Notes: generated from the sequence alone by a model not told the origin. Counted from the first letter of the stretch, positions 25,519 to 33,984 are shown. The stretch is DNA of 64,000 bases from Quadrisphaera granulorum (GCF_003149145.1 NZ_QGDQ01000001.1:186001-250000), one strand, 5' to 3'. Numbers and translations are program-made.

Positions 25519-26457
25519 GTGACGATCGGCCAGACCACCGACCGCCCCGCGGCGCGTGACGACGCGGACGGGTCTCCGTCCCGCGTCGATGAGGTCGTCA
25601 GGGTGGCACTGACCGTCCCCGGCGTCACGGGCGTGCGTATCGAGCCCGACACCGATGGTTCCGCCCTCCTGCGTCTCGAGCTGGCGCCGGGCGCCGACGA
25701 GCAGCAGGTGGCCGCCGCGGTCCAGGCCGCGCTGGCGCGTGAGGCTGCCGTCGGGCCCGTGGCCAGCGATACCGCCTCCGACGCTGCGTCTGCTGGTGCA
25801 CCCGGTGTCGAGCCCGGCCCCGGCCCGGTGGCGCTCGTGGCGCCTGTGGCGGCTGCCGCTGGCACGCCCTCGCCGTCGTCGTCGCCCGCGGCAGAGGCTC
25901 CCCGGGCAGCGGCCCGGGTGCCGATGCCCGCCCTCACGCCCGAGCGGCCCGAGCGCGCCGACCGTCCCCGCACGGGTCGGATTTCCGTGCCGCCGCTGAG
26001 CGCCTCGTCCGTGGCGGCGACGCCCGCCCCGCAGTGGCTCAACGACTCCGCCCCCGAGCCGAAGGGCGAGGGCAGCGAGCGCCTCGTGCTGGAGCGCGTG
26101 CAGGTGGTGACCGAGGGGCTGTCGACGACGGCGACCGTGGTGCTCGTGCGTGGCCGCGCGGTGCACACGGGGGTCGCGGAGTCGGCGAACACGCCGGCCG
26201 GTGGCCCCCGGGCGCTGGCATCCGCGACGCTGCGGGCGCTGGAGTCCGCCGCGGGCGGCAGCCTGCGTGCCGAGATCGAGGCCGTGCGTCCGTGCGAGCT
26301 CGACGGGCGCGCCGCGGTCACGGTGATGATCGGGACGGCGAGCTCCCGCGGGAGCGAGCAGCTGGTCGGCTCGGCGCTGGAAGGTGGCACGCAGCCCGCC
26401 GTCGTCAGGGCTGTGCTGGCAGCGTGCAACCGCCGTCTGGCGCCCGAGCTGCGCTGA
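25519..26457 (+). CDS. Conserved hypothetical protein (Rv3207c position)
   Basis: The protein is 312 residues. An N-terminal globular region (about 20-80, VDEVVRVALTVPGVTGVRIEPD to DEQQVAAAVQAALARE) resembles a small ferredoxin-fold domain. A Pro/Ala-rich linker follows. The C-terminal domain (about 195-310, LERVQVVTEGLSTTATVVLVRG to AVVRAVLAACNRRL) shows alternating strands and helices. I cannot assign a function. GGGAGG precedes GTG 25519. By gene order it occupies the place of Rv3207c next to moeZ, but sequence homology is not established here. Confidence 0.65.
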   Translation: MTIGQTTDRPAARDDADGSPSRVDEVVRVALTVPGVTGVRIEPDTDGSALLRLELAPGADEQQVAAAVQAALAREAAVGPVASDTASDAASAGAPGVEPGPGPVALVAPVAAAAGTPSPSSSPAAEAPRAAARVPMPALTPERPERADRPRTGRISVPPLSASSVAATPAPQWLNDSAPEPKGEGSERLVLERVQVVTEGLSTTATVVLVRGRAVHTGVAESANTPAGGPRALASATLRALESAAGGSLRAEIEAVRPCELDGRAAVTVMIGTASSRGSEQLVGSALEGGTQPAVVRAVLAACNRRLAPELR

Positions 26458-26474
26458 CCCGCCCCCCTCTTTCC

Positions 26475-26540
26475 CGCACTTTCCGAGGCAAGTGCGCCAC
26501 TCGGGTCCCGGGTCCCGCACTTTCCGCGGCAAGTGCGGGA
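26475..26540. repeat. Two tandem CGCACTT/AAGTGCG hairpins
   Basis: The first hairpin (26475-26496) has a 7-bp stem; the second (26513-26540) has a 10-bp stem (TCCCGCACTT/AAGTGCGGGA) with an eight-base loop. They share the loop pattern TCCG(A/C)GGC. They lie between two same-direction genes and may end the first transcript or act in the leader of moeZ. Confidence 0.7.
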
Positions 26541-26565
26541 ACGGGGGGCGTGCGAGAGTTGAGCG

Positions 26566-27732
26566 GTGGAGCCGCTCGTCGAGCCCGGCCCGCCGCTGAC
26601 CGCTGAAGAGCGCCAGCGGTGGTCGCGCCACCTCCTGCTGCCCTCGATCGGTGACCTCGGCCAGCGCCGCCTGCGCGCCGCACGTGTCGGCGTGGTCGGT
26701 GCCGGAGGCCTGGGCTCTCCGGTGCTCGCCTACCTCGCGGCCGCGGGCGTGGGTGAGCTGGTGTTGGTCGACGACGACGCCGTCGAGGCTTCCAACCTCC
26801 AGCGGCAGGTGCTGCACGGCGCCGCCGACGTCGGCCGGCCCAAGGTCGACTCCGCCGCCGACGCCCTGGCCCGCCAGGCCCCCTGGACGCGCGTGATCCG
26901 CGCGCCCGAGCGTCTGACCAGCGACAACGCCGCGCGCCTGCTCGCTGGCTGCCACCTCGTCATCGACGGCGCTGACAACTTCGCCACCCGCTACGCCGTG
27001 GCCGACGCCTGCGAGCAGCTGGGCGTGCCGGAGGTGTTCGGGTCGCTGCTGCAGCACGACGCGCAGGTCGCCGTCCTCTGGTCGACCGCCGCCGGGGGTC
27101 CCGGGCCGGGCTACCGCGACCTGTTCCCCGACCCTCCGCCGGCCGGCTCCGTTGCCTCGTGCGCCGAGGCCGGGGTGCTCGGCGCGCTGTGCGGCGCGGT
27201 CGGCTCGGTGATGGCCGTCGAGGCGGTGAAGCTGCTGGTGGGGGCGGGGGAGCCGCTGCTCGGTCGTGTGCTCGTGCTGGATGCGCTGTCGATGTCCTGG
27301 CGGACCGTGCACGTCCGGGCTTCCACTGATCAGGACGACGACGGACGCGGCCGCGCCCGTGCCGCTCGCGCTGCTGTGCCTCCGCCGCGCGCGGAGGAGG
27401 AGCCGCTGCCCGCTGACGCCGAGGTGACGCCACGCCAGCTCGCCGAGGCGCTGGCGGGCGGGGTCGACGTCGTCCTCGTCGACGTCAGGACGGAGGCTGA
27501 GCGAGCGCTGGGGGCGCTGCCGGGCGCCGTCGCCGTCCCGCTGGAGGACGCCGTCGCCGGGGTCCTGCCGGATCTGCCGCCGGGCCGCGTCGTCGTCCAC
27601 TGCCGCTCCGGCGCCCGTTCGGAGCGGGCCGTGCGGGCGCTGCGCGCTGCTGGTCACGGCGAGGTGGCGCACCTGCGTGGCGGGCTGCTGGCGTGGGCCG
27701 CAGACGTCGACCCGACCCTTGTCGTGGTCTGA
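26566..27732 (+). CDS. moeZ: MoeZ: ThiF/MoeB adenylyltransferase fused to rhodanese
   Basis: The protein is 388 residues. The E1-like domain carries the ATP-binding VGVVGAGGLGSPVLAYLAAAG, DDDAVEASNLQRQVLH with the catalytic Arg, and the CAEAGVLG cysteine loop. The rhodanese domain (about 290-385) has the active-site VVHCRSGARSERAV. It activates small sulfur-carrier proteins by C-terminal adenylation and thiocarboxylation for molybdenum cofactor, cysteine or thiamine synthesis. The linker between domains contains TDQDDDGRGRA, encoded by a full copy of the dispersed element (27328-27352). It is the positional counterpart of Rv3206c. Confidence 0.92.
   Translation: MEPLVEPGPPLTAEERQRWSRHLLLPSIGDLGQRRLRAARVGVVGAGGLGSPVLAYLAAAGVGELVLVDDDAVEASNLQRQVLHGAADVGRPKVDSAADALARQAPWTRVIRAPERLTSDNAARLLAGCHLVIDGADNFATRYAVADACEQLGVPEVFGSLLQHDAQVAVLWSTAAGGPGPGYRDLFPDPPPAGSVASCAEAGVLGALCGAVGSVMAVEAVKLLVGAGEPLLGRVLVLDALSMSWRTVHVRASTDQDDDGRGRARAARAAVPPPRAEEEPLPADAEVTPRQLAEALAGGVDVVLVDVRTEAERALGALPGAVAVPLEDAVAGVLPDLPPGRVVVHCRSGARSERAVRALRAAGHGEVAHLRGGLLAWAADVDPTLVVV
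27328..27352 (+). repeat. Dispersed element inside the moeZ linker
   Basis: The 25 bases starting GATCAGGACGACGACGG differ at one position from the minus-strand copy at 52688-52712. Both are read in the same frame as TDQDDD, in the unstructured linkers of unrelated proteins. This is the clearest evidence that the element has been inserted into coding sequence. Confidence 0.7.
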
Positions 27733-27747
27733 CGTCGTCGCGAGGTA

Positions 27748-27791
27748 TTGATAACTTTATCAAGGGGTGAGGTTCCTGATAAAGTTATCAA
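27748..27791. promoter_or_regulatory. Twin AT-rich palindromic operator before the AAA ATPase gene
   Basis: TTGATAACTTTATCA (27748-27762) and its exact complement TGATAAAGTTATCAA (27777-27791) are separated by 14 bases. Each half is itself a near-palindrome (TGATAA-N2-TTATCA). The site is strikingly AT-rich in a GC-rich genome and ends one base before the GTG at 27793. Two operators for a dimeric repressor are the natural reading; a hairpin blocking translation is another. Confidence 0.75.
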
Positions 27792-27792
27792 C

Positions 27793-29025
27793 GTGAGATC
27801 GGCCGTCGACAACCCCTTCAACCCGGGGTCCGACGTCGTGCCCCTCGTCTGGGCCGGCCGGACGGTCCAGCTCGAAGACTGGCGTGCCGTTCTCCGACCG
27901 CGTCTCATCCACGGGCTGCCCGAGCGTGGACGGACGATTCTGGGTGAACCTGGTCTGGGCAAGTCGGCCCTCGTGAGGAAGATCGCAGCCGAGGCTGCGG
28001 AGAACGGTGACTGGGTCACACCGCAGATTCGTGTGCCGTCCGGATCTGATCCCCTCAAGCTCGTCGCCGATGCGCTCCTGCAGTTAGCCCACGCGGCGGG
28101 GCTGGCCTCGCGGCGCGAGAAGCGTCTCGATGATCTGCTCGGCAGGGTCCAGTCCGTCGCGGCGAGCGGAGTGTCGCTGGCGCTGAGGGAGAGCAGAGGG
28201 CCCAATCCTCATGTTGCACTGACGCAGCTTCTGGTGGAGATCGGCCTCGCGGCCATGAGCAAGGGCGTGGTGTGTCTCGTCCACGTTGACGAGGTCCAGA
28301 ACATCTCGGACGACGCGGCCCTATCCCAGCTCCTCATCGCGCTCGGTGACGCGATCACCCATCGCACGACCGTCACCGTCCCCGGAGGACTCGAGGTCGA
28401 GCAGTCGCTACCGATCGCGGTCTACCTGACCGGACTGCCGGAGTTCGAAGACAGAGCCGGGGCCAAGAAGGGCGCGACGTTCGCTCGCCGCTTCGCCACC
28501 ACCGTCCTGCAGGCGATCGACGATGATGACCTCACCCAGGCTCTCCATGAGTTCGTCATCCATGGATGGGAGACGGCTGACGGTGCCGGACGATCGACCC
28601 GTGTCCATATGACCCAAGACGCCGTCGCCACACTCGTTGACCTCTGCCGCGGTGAGCCCTTCCTGTTCCAGCTCGCTGGACAGCAAGCCTGGTACGCCGG
28701 TCAAGGGCCGCTCATCACTGCTGATCAGGTCGCGGCGGGCTGGCGGACCGCTCAGCGGGAGGCGACAGCTCATGTGGAGCGGATTCTTGGGCGGCTTCCG
28801 CAGCGCGAGCGCGAACTTCTCGAGGCGATGGCCGAACTGCCGGCCGCCGATCGACGACTCACCACCATCGCCCACCGGGCTGGCTTCTCCACGGCAGCTG
28901 CCGCCGGACCCACGTCCCAGCGACTCGACACGGTGCGCGGCATCATCCAGCGTGGCAAGAAGTACTCGTTCCGCCACCGGGCGGTTGAGGCCTACCTCAC
29001 GAGCGACTGGCCCGAGGTGGAGTGA
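27793..29025 (+). CDS. AAA+/STAND-type ATPase of unknown function
   Basis: The protein is 410 residues. Walker A is at about 51-58 (GEPGLGKS), Walker B at about 160 (CLVHVDEVQNISDD), and an ARRF arginine-finger-like stretch sits after LPEFEDRAGAKKG. The C-terminal third is helical and winged-helix-like (LLEAMAELPAADRRLTTIAHRAGFS, then FRHRAVEAYL), as in Orc1/Cdc6-like or STAND ATPases of accessory regions. GC content and codon use are visibly lower than in neighbours, so recent transfer is likely. No partner gene is evident. The start is uncertain: GTG 27793 directly abuts the operator, and a TTG at 27748 is in frame. Confidence 0.72.
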   Translation: MRSAVDNPFNPGSDVVPLVWAGRTVQLEDWRAVLRPRLIHGLPERGRTILGEPGLGKSALVRKIAAEAAENGDWVTPQIRVPSGSDPLKLVADALLQLAHAAGLASRREKRLDDLLGRVQSVAASGVSLALRESRGPNPHVALTQLLVEIGLAAMSKGVVCLVHVDEVQNISDDAALSQLLIALGDAITHRTTVTVPGGLEVEQSLPIAVYLTGLPEFEDRAGAKKGATFARRFATTVLQAIDDDDLTQALHEFVIHGWETADGAGRSTRVHMTQDAVATLVDLCRGEPFLFQLAGQQAWYAGQGPLITADQVAAGWRTAQREATAHVERILGRLPQRERELLEAMAELPAADRRLTTIAHRAGFSTAAAAGPTSQRLDTVRGIIQRGKKYSFRHRAVEAYLTSDWPEVE

Positions 29026-29109
29026 GCGCGATGCTGCGGTGACTGCGCTGCTCGCCCGAACGCCCGGCGGAGCCGCAGATCGCGCGCACGAGCCCGGCGA
29101 CGAGCTCAG

Positions 29110-29847
29110 CCCTGCCGACCATCTCCGCGACGACGTCGAGCTGGCTGGCACGACGTTGTCCGTCGTCCCGGCGTGAGCGACGGGCGGGGTGACGGTCGTA
29201 CCCCGCGCCGGGTCCTCCAACGCCGCGATGGCGAGGACCTGGTGGGCCGCCTCCATGAGCGCGTTGATGCCTGCGGCGGGTTCGAGGCCTGCGTGCGCAG
29301 CGCGCCCGGTGATGTTGACGGTGAAGGTGCCGCAACCCTTGCGTGCGGTCTTCAGGGCGCCGTCGTCACAGGCGCCCTCGAGCACGAGGACTGCACCGCA
29401 CGTCAGGGCGCGCTCCTCGAGGAGCGCGCGGGACGTGCCGGAACCGATCTCTTCGTCGGCAGTGACGAGCACCTCGACCCCGGACAGGTCATCGAGGGTG
29501 GCCAGACCGTGCACGGCCTGGACCAGTCCTCCGAGCATGTCGAAGACACCAGGGCCGGTTGCCCGTCCGTCGTGCACGGCGAAGGGGCGCAGCGCCGTGG
29601 TGCCGAGGGGAAAGACGGTGTCGTGGTGACCGAGGACGAGCACCCGGGGCTGACCCGGGCCCGACCAGTGAACGTGGGGGCCGGCCTCGCCGTCGATGAG
29701 CCGCGCGCGTCCACCGAGGCGACCTTCGAGCAGGGCGGCAACAGCGACCGCCGACGCGGTCACGGCGGTGACGTCGCGAGAGGGCGACTCGACGTCCACC
29801 AGCGTCTTGAGGTCCTCGAGCATTGCCTCGACGCGCAGCGGGGTCAC
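29110..29847 (-). pseudogene. Truncated and frameshifted M20 metallopeptidase (CPG2-like)
   Basis: The first 235 or so residues read as a normal M20 enzyme: LVLGHHDTVFPLGT (metal His/Asp), RATGPGVFDMLGG, VLVTADEEIGSGTSR (catalytic Glu) and GRAAHAGLEPAAGINA. At DNVVPAS the frame slips; continuing QLDVV is in another frame, and the expected 130-residue remainder (last metal ligand included) is missing. The lost end lies where the AAA ATPase gene now ends (29025). I read this as a peptidase gene destroyed by, or before, acquisition of the ATPase. Confidence 0.75.
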
Positions 29848-29990
29848 CCGGGCATCCTGCCCGTGCAGCCGACGACGTGGTCGCGGGCGGTGCTGCGACG
29901 CACCGCGTCGGACCGGTCGGAAGCCCGCCCCGCGGCGACCTCGGCGTCCAGGGCGCCGGCGTCGCCTCGGCGAGGTGTCCCTGCAGCGCC

Positions 29991-29996
29991 TACGCT
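29991..29996 (+). promoter_or_regulatory. Leaderless -10 box of idi
   Basis: TACGCT is followed by six bases and the GTG at 30003. The spacing decides this start over the longer open frame that begins at 29823. Confidence 0.55.
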
Positions 29997-30002
29997 CGAT
30001 CA

Positions 30003-30584
30003 GTGACGACCTCCCTGGCCGCCCCCGGCGCGCAGACCGCGGCGCCCGAGCTCGTGGTGCTCCTCGACGACGAGCGCCGTCCCGTCGGCAGCACCCCCAA
30101 GGTGGCCGTGCACACCGCGGACACCCCGCTGCACCTCGCGTTCTCCTGCTACATCAGCGACACCCGCGGCCGCCTGCTGCTCACGCGCCGCGCGGTCACC
30201 AAGCTGACCTGGCCCGGCGTCTGGACCAACTCCGTCTGCGGCCACCCCGCGCCGGGGGAGGCCTTCGACGACGCTGTGCGCCGCCGCGCCCGCCAGGAGC
30301 TAGGCCTGGAGATCCGCGACCTCACCGAGCGCCTTCCCGACTTCGCCTACCGCGCCGTCGACGCCTCCGGCGTGGTGGAGAACGAGTTCTGCCCGGTCTT
30401 CACCGCCGTCGCCGACGCCGACCCGGTGCCCGACCCTGACGAGGTCGCCGAGTGGGCGTGGGTCGAGTGGGACGACGCCGTGACCCTCGCCGCGCGCACC
30501 CCGTTCGCCATCTCTCCGTGGGCCGTGCTGCAGCTGGGCCAGCTCAGCCAGGTCCTTGACCTCTCCCGCGGGGTGGCTCGCTGA
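30003..30584 (+). CDS. idi: Isopentenyl-diphosphate delta-isomerase, type I
   Basis: The protein is 193 residues with a Nudix fold. Active-site Cys is in TNSVCGHPAPGE and active-site Glu in VVENEFCPVF. Metal ligands lie in the His/Glu network of VHTADTPLHLAFS and in WAWVEWDD. It interconverts IPP and DMAPP for isoprenoid synthesis. No other isoprenoid gene is nearby. GTG 30003 gives the family length and sits six bases after a TACGCT box. The stop overlaps the next gene as CTGA. Confidence 0.9.
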   Translation: MTTSLAAPGAQTAAPELVVLLDDERRPVGSTPKVAVHTADTPLHLAFSCYISDTRGRLLLTRRAVTKLTWPGVWTNSVCGHPAPGEAFDDAVRRRARQELGLEIRDLTERLPDFAYRAVDASGVVENEFCPVFTAVADADPVPDPDEVAEWAWVEWDDAVTLAARTPFAISPWAVLQLGQLSQVLDLSRGVAR

Positions 30585-30925
30585 CCCCGCCGCCGCAGCA
30601 CCGGCAGCGCCCACCCGACCGCGCCTACATCGACGACGTCGGCCCGCTCGTCCTCGCCATCCCCGAGGGCATGGCGCTGACGTACGGCGACGTCGCCGAG
30701 CTCACCGGCTGGGGCGCCCCGCGCGCCGTCGGCGCCGTGATGAGCCGGCACGGCGACGAGCTGCCCTGGTGGCGCGTCGTCCGCGCCGACGGCTCCCTGC
30801 CGGAGGGGCTGACGCCGCGGGCGATGATCCACTGGGCCGACGAGGGGCACCCTCTGCTGCTCGGCACCAGCCGACTCGACCTGGCGAAGTGCCGCTGGGA
30901 CGGCCCCGAGGACCTCCCCGCCTGA
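30581..30925 (+). CDS. Alkyltransferase-like (ATL) protein, MGMT family without active Cys
   Basis: The protein is 114 residues: YIDDVGPLVLAIPEGMALTYGDVAELTGWG, RAVGAVMSRHGDELPWWRVVRADG and LLLGTSRLDLAKCRW. The PCHRV alkyl-acceptor motif of MGMT is replaced by PWWRVV, so it cannot accept alkyl groups but can flag bulky O6-alkylguanine for nucleotide excision repair. Homology extends upstream of the first ATG (30671), so the real start must be earlier. The only candidate in frame is CTG at 30581, which overlaps the idi stop as CTGA with GGGGTGG upstream. Positional counterpart of Rv3204. Confidence 0.8.
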   Translation: MTPPPQHRQRPPDRAYIDDVGPLVLAIPEGMALTYGDVAELTGWGAPRAVGAVMSRHGDELPWWRVVRADGSLPEGLTPRAMIHWADEGHPLLLGTSRLDLAKCRWDGPEDLPA

Positions 30926-31428
30926 CGGCCCCAGGGTGGGCACGGCGCGGGAGATCAGGACGACGACGACGAACGCGTCCGCGCTGATCTTGCTCGGGCT
31001 GTTGTGCTGGCCTTCCATCCAATGCGGGTCGTGGACGCTGTGCGCGCCAGCGAGACGGTCGAGCTCGCCGTCGCGACGTCTGGTCTGGTTGACACGGCGT
31101 CCCCGGCATCCGTTCGAGGTCCCTTCACCGGGCAGTTTCGCGGGCGGGTCATCCGGGCACCGCTGGTCAGCGCGTTCCACAAGGGTGGGTGCTGAACAGC
31201 GCCGCTCCGGAGAAGGGTCCCTGAATGAGACGCCTCGCAGGCACGGCGAGCAGTGGATCGCCTGATCAGCTGGCCGCTCGTCCGATGCCTGCTCGTGCAG
31301 GCCCGCGCTGTATACGTCGCTGGGAGCCGGCTAGCTGTGAGCGGTCCTCTTGCTTGGCGACACGCAACACCTCCAAAGTTCCGCCATGACCCTCGCGGCG
31401 GCCAGCACGACCTCGGTCAACGGCACCC
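30926..31428. other. 500-base gap with a dispersed-element copy and no convincing gene
   Basis: Short open frames exist on both strands, but none shows a recognisable motif or steady codon bias. A dispersed-element copy lies at 30953-30977. The rest may be decayed coding sequence. Confidence 0.5.
30953..30977 (+). repeat. Dispersed element, intergenic copy
   Basis: GATCAGGACGACGACGACG then AACGCG. Apart from one extra GAC it matches the minus-strand copy inside the 52.7-kb gene. It begins 28 bases after the ATL stop. Confidence 0.65.
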
Positions 31429-31896
31429 ATGCCTGAAAACTGGGTCAGCCTCGTGCTGCTCGTCATCGTGGCGGTGGTCCTCGGCGGCGCCCTGTCCGCC
31501 TGGGTGCAACGACGCGTCGGCGGCCCCCGCAGGACCGATGCGAACCCGCACACCCAACGCTGGACCCTCGACGCCGGCCTGCGCGTCCTCACCGGCGACC
31601 AGCCAGGCCTGAGCCGCCGCTGGCGACACGGCCGAGCGGCACTGGAACCGGGCAGCATCACCTTGCGCCCCTATCGCTGGGGGCTGCGCATCTTCCCGAT
31701 GGCACCGGTGGTCGTGAACGTGGTGGCCATCGACACGAACACCGCGCTCCGCAGTGGATGGCGCTCAGCCTGGTCGGTGTCGCCGGGGGCACGCCTCGTG
31801 GAGGTGACCAGCACCACTGGGGCCACGTTGCAGCTAGCCGCGACCCCCATGGCTAGCGACGAGGTCCTGCAGGTCCTCGCACCTCGTCCCGCGTGA
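31429..31896 (+). CDS. Hypothetical single-pass membrane protein
   Basis: The protein is 155 residues. An N-terminal membrane helix (residues 6-25, VSLVLLVIVAVVLGGALSAW) is followed by a basic, cytoplasmic beta-rich domain (RRWRHGRAALEPGSITLRPY, then VVVNVVAIDTNTALRSGW). The layout resembles DUF2550-type actinobacterial membrane proteins or a PH-like domain, but I cannot confirm either. It lies alone between noncoding stretches; nothing shows its regulation. Confidence 0.55.
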   Translation: MPENWVSLVLLVIVAVVLGGALSAWVQRRVGGPRRTDANPHTQRWTLDAGLRVLTGDQPGLSRRWRHGRAALEPGSITLRPYRWGLRIFPMAPVVVNVVAIDTNTALRSGWRSAWSVSPGARLVEVTSTTGATLQLAATPMASDEVLQVLAPRPA

Positions 31897-31967
31897 CCGG
31901 CGCAATCACCGGGGGCGACTGCAGAGTCGCCCGGCAGGGCAGGCGGCCGAAGCCCCGTCCCGTCAGC

Positions 31968-32182
31968 GATCCGCAGCGGCACGCTCCCGCACGAGGATCC
32001 GCAGCGGCACGCTCCCGCACGAGGATCCAGCCGCGGCACGCTCCCGCAGCGCGATCCGCAGCGGCACGCTCCCGCACGAGGATCCGCAGCGGCACGCTCC
32101 CGCACGAGGATCCGCAGCGACACGCTCCCGCACGAGGATCGTCAGCGGCAAGCTCCCGCACGACGATCGCCGAGCGACACGG
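31968..32182. repeat. 28-bp tandem repeat, seven units plus a partial
   Basis: Units begin GATCCGCAGCGGCACGCTCC and end CGCACGAG. Units 1, 2, 4 and 5 are identical, unit 6 has one change, unit 3 is 29 bases with several changes, unit 7 is diverged, and 32165-32182 is a decayed eighth. There are no spacers, so it is not a CRISPR. The period is not a multiple of three. A related single copy (GATCGTCAGCGGGACGCTC) occurs at 33955. It lies between a membrane protein gene and the MFS gene end. Confidence 0.9.
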
Positions 32183-32292
32183 TGTAGTGATCAGAAACGT
32201 CGAGCTAGCCGAGGCGAGGTACGTGCCCCTGCTGGTAGTACAGGCAGGTCGTGCCCGAGGCCATCGCGCCTCGGGCACGACCGCGTGCATGC

Positions 32293-33687
32293 TCAGTGAC
32301 TGTCTGCGGCAGCTCGCCGCGGAAGGATCGGCAACACCGCCAGGCACACGACGAGGACCAAGAGCACCACACCCAGGCTGACGGCTGCAGCTGTCGTGGT
32401 CCCACGGCCGCTCAAGGCCAAGAAGGTGGTGGACACCAGAGCCGCCCCGCAGGCGTTCGCGACCTGCTGCAGAGCGTTCAGGGCACCGCTGGCGCTACCG
32501 GCCAACTTAGGGTCGACGTCACCGAGAGCGGTGGCGAACAGCGAACCGAAGCAACAGCCCATGCCCGCTCCAATGACAGCCAACGGCGCGGTGATGAACG
32601 CCGGCGAGTGCACGAGCACCGGCAGCAGGGCCAGGAAGAGGCCTGTGCCTGCTGCTGTGGCCAGGACTCCGGCGAGCACGAGGCGCCGTCCGAGCTGCTG
32701 GATGCGGCTGTGGAAGGTGAAGGACGTGGCGATGATCCCCACGGACATCGGCGCCATGAGAGCCGCTGTCGGAAGCACAGCAAGGTGCACCCCGGTCTGC
32801 AGGAACAGGGAGGTGGCGTACAGCAGACCGGCCACCGCAGCGAAGAACAGGCTGGCGACGCTGATGCCGGCGACGAAGCCCCGGTCGGCGAACAGGGCCC
32901 GAGCCAGCAGCGGAGTGGTGCTGCGGCGCTGGGTGAGCCCGAAGGCGCCCAAGAGCAGCACGCCTCCCAGGACGAGGGCGACCTCACGGGCACCCCACCG
33001 GTCCTGGCCGCCAGTGATGATGCCGCCGAGCAGGCTGAGCAGCCCCGCCATGACCAGCACGCAGGAGACCACCGGGATCCGCGCCGCCGGGTCGGGCTCC
33101 AGGTGGGGAAGGACAACGGCGCTGAGAGCCAGCAGCGCGGCACCCAGCACGGTGAACAGGGCGAACACCGCGCGCCAGCCAAGGCCGAACGGGGCGACCT
33201 GCAGCAGCAACGCAGCCACGACGGGGCCACTGATGGAGGACAGCGCCATCAGTGGGCCGAACAGGGCGAAGACCTTGCCGAGCTGGTCGCGGGGGAAGAC
33301 CCGCAGCAGCAGGGTGAAGCCTTGGGGGATCAGGAGGGCGCCGAAGCCGCCTTGGACGGTGCGGAAGGCGATCAGAGGTATAGGCGCCCATGCCCCGGCG
33401 ACGAGGGCGGTGGCGGCGGTGAAGCCGGCCAAGCCGACCAGGAAGGTGCGCCGGGCGCCGTATCGGTCTCCCAAGCGCGCACCGATGACGAGCAGGGAAC
33501 CCAGGGCCAGGGCGTAGCTCAGACCCAGCCAGGGCACCAGGGTCGTCGGGGCGTGCAGCTGGCGCACGATGGAGGGCGCGGCGATGTTGGTGATGGTGGA
33601 GTCGAGCAGGTCCAGGACGTCAGCGATCAGGACGGCCGCGAAGACCCACCAGCGGGCCCGTGGTGACGTCGGGTTGGTTGAAGGCAT
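32293..33687 (-). CDS. MFS drug/proton antiporter, DHA2-like (14-helix)
   Basis: The protein is 464 residues with about 14 membrane helices. LDSTITNIAAPSIVRQL in helix 1 is the DHA2 family motif D1. IGARLGDRYGARRTF is MFS motif A, and ALSSISGPVVAALL corresponds to antiporter motif C. It probably exports a drug-like or natural toxic compound. ATG at 33687 is chosen because GGGAGTG lies upstream and the longer open frame is not MFS-like. No regulator gene is adjacent, but a 14-bp palindrome lies 120 bases upstream. Confidence 0.85.
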   Translation of the reverse strand: MPSTNPTSPRARWWVFAAVLIADVLDLLDSTITNIAAPSIVRQLHAPTTLVPWLGLSYALALGSLLVIGARLGDRYGARRTFLVGLAGFTAATALVAGAWAPIPLIAFRTVQGGFGALLIPQGFTLLLRVFPRDQLGKVFALFGPLMALSSISGPVVAALLLQVAPFGLGWRAVFALFTVLGAALLALSAVVLPHLEPDPAARIPVVSCVLVMAGLLSLLGGIITGGQDRWGAREVALVLGGVLLLGAFGLTQRRSTTPLLARALFADRGFVAGISVASLFFAAVAGLLYATSLFLQTGVHLAVLPTAALMAPMSVGIIATSFTFHSRIQQLGRRLVLAGVLATAAGTGLFLALLPVLVHSPAFITAPLAVIGAGMGCCFGSLFATALGDVDPKLAGSASGALNALQQVANACGAALVSTTFLALSGRGTTTAAAVSLGVVLLVLVVCLAVLPILPRRAAADSH

Positions 33688-33806
33688 GGCAAGGCACTCC
33701 CCGTCTGGGGGGATGAGACGACCGGTGTGGTCGCCGTGCCGGCCGGAAGCCCCGACACGCGCCTTGCTGGCGCGCTGCACCTTACGAATAGCAAGATCGC
33801 AGACCG

Positions 33807-33820
33807 TGCGTCGCGACGCA
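33807..33820. promoter_or_regulatory. 14-bp palindrome TGCGTCGCGACGCA upstream of the MFS gene
   Basis: This perfect palindrome is in a relatively AT-rich stretch 120 bases before the MFS start and could be a TetR-type operator. The surrounding 33688-33984 interval contains no credible gene. Confidence 0.35.
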
Positions 33821-33984
33821 AGCACCTGGCTCGAGGTCACCCGGCCGCTCACGCGTGCTCGTCTGGCTGTGGCCCAGTCGAGGACCGATGACCGGCACGC
33901 TCAGAGGCCCCCAGCGCCGTCACTAGGAACGCTCGTGATCATGTGCCGCAAGGGATCGTCAGCGGGACGCTCACGCGGCTGGCG

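Noticed and set aside
25078-27672. 864-codon open frame on the minus strand
   Set aside because: It is the antisense of the 25519 gene and moeZ, and its translation is Arg/Gly/His-rich without domains. The real DUF3107 and moeZ frames explain the region.
30955-31195. Small open frames after the ATL gene on both strands
   Set aside because: No ribosome-binding site, no recognisable motif and no consistent codon bias.
31968-32182. Possible CRISPR array (28-base direct repeats)
   Set aside because: Units abut with no spacers, and no cas gene is near.
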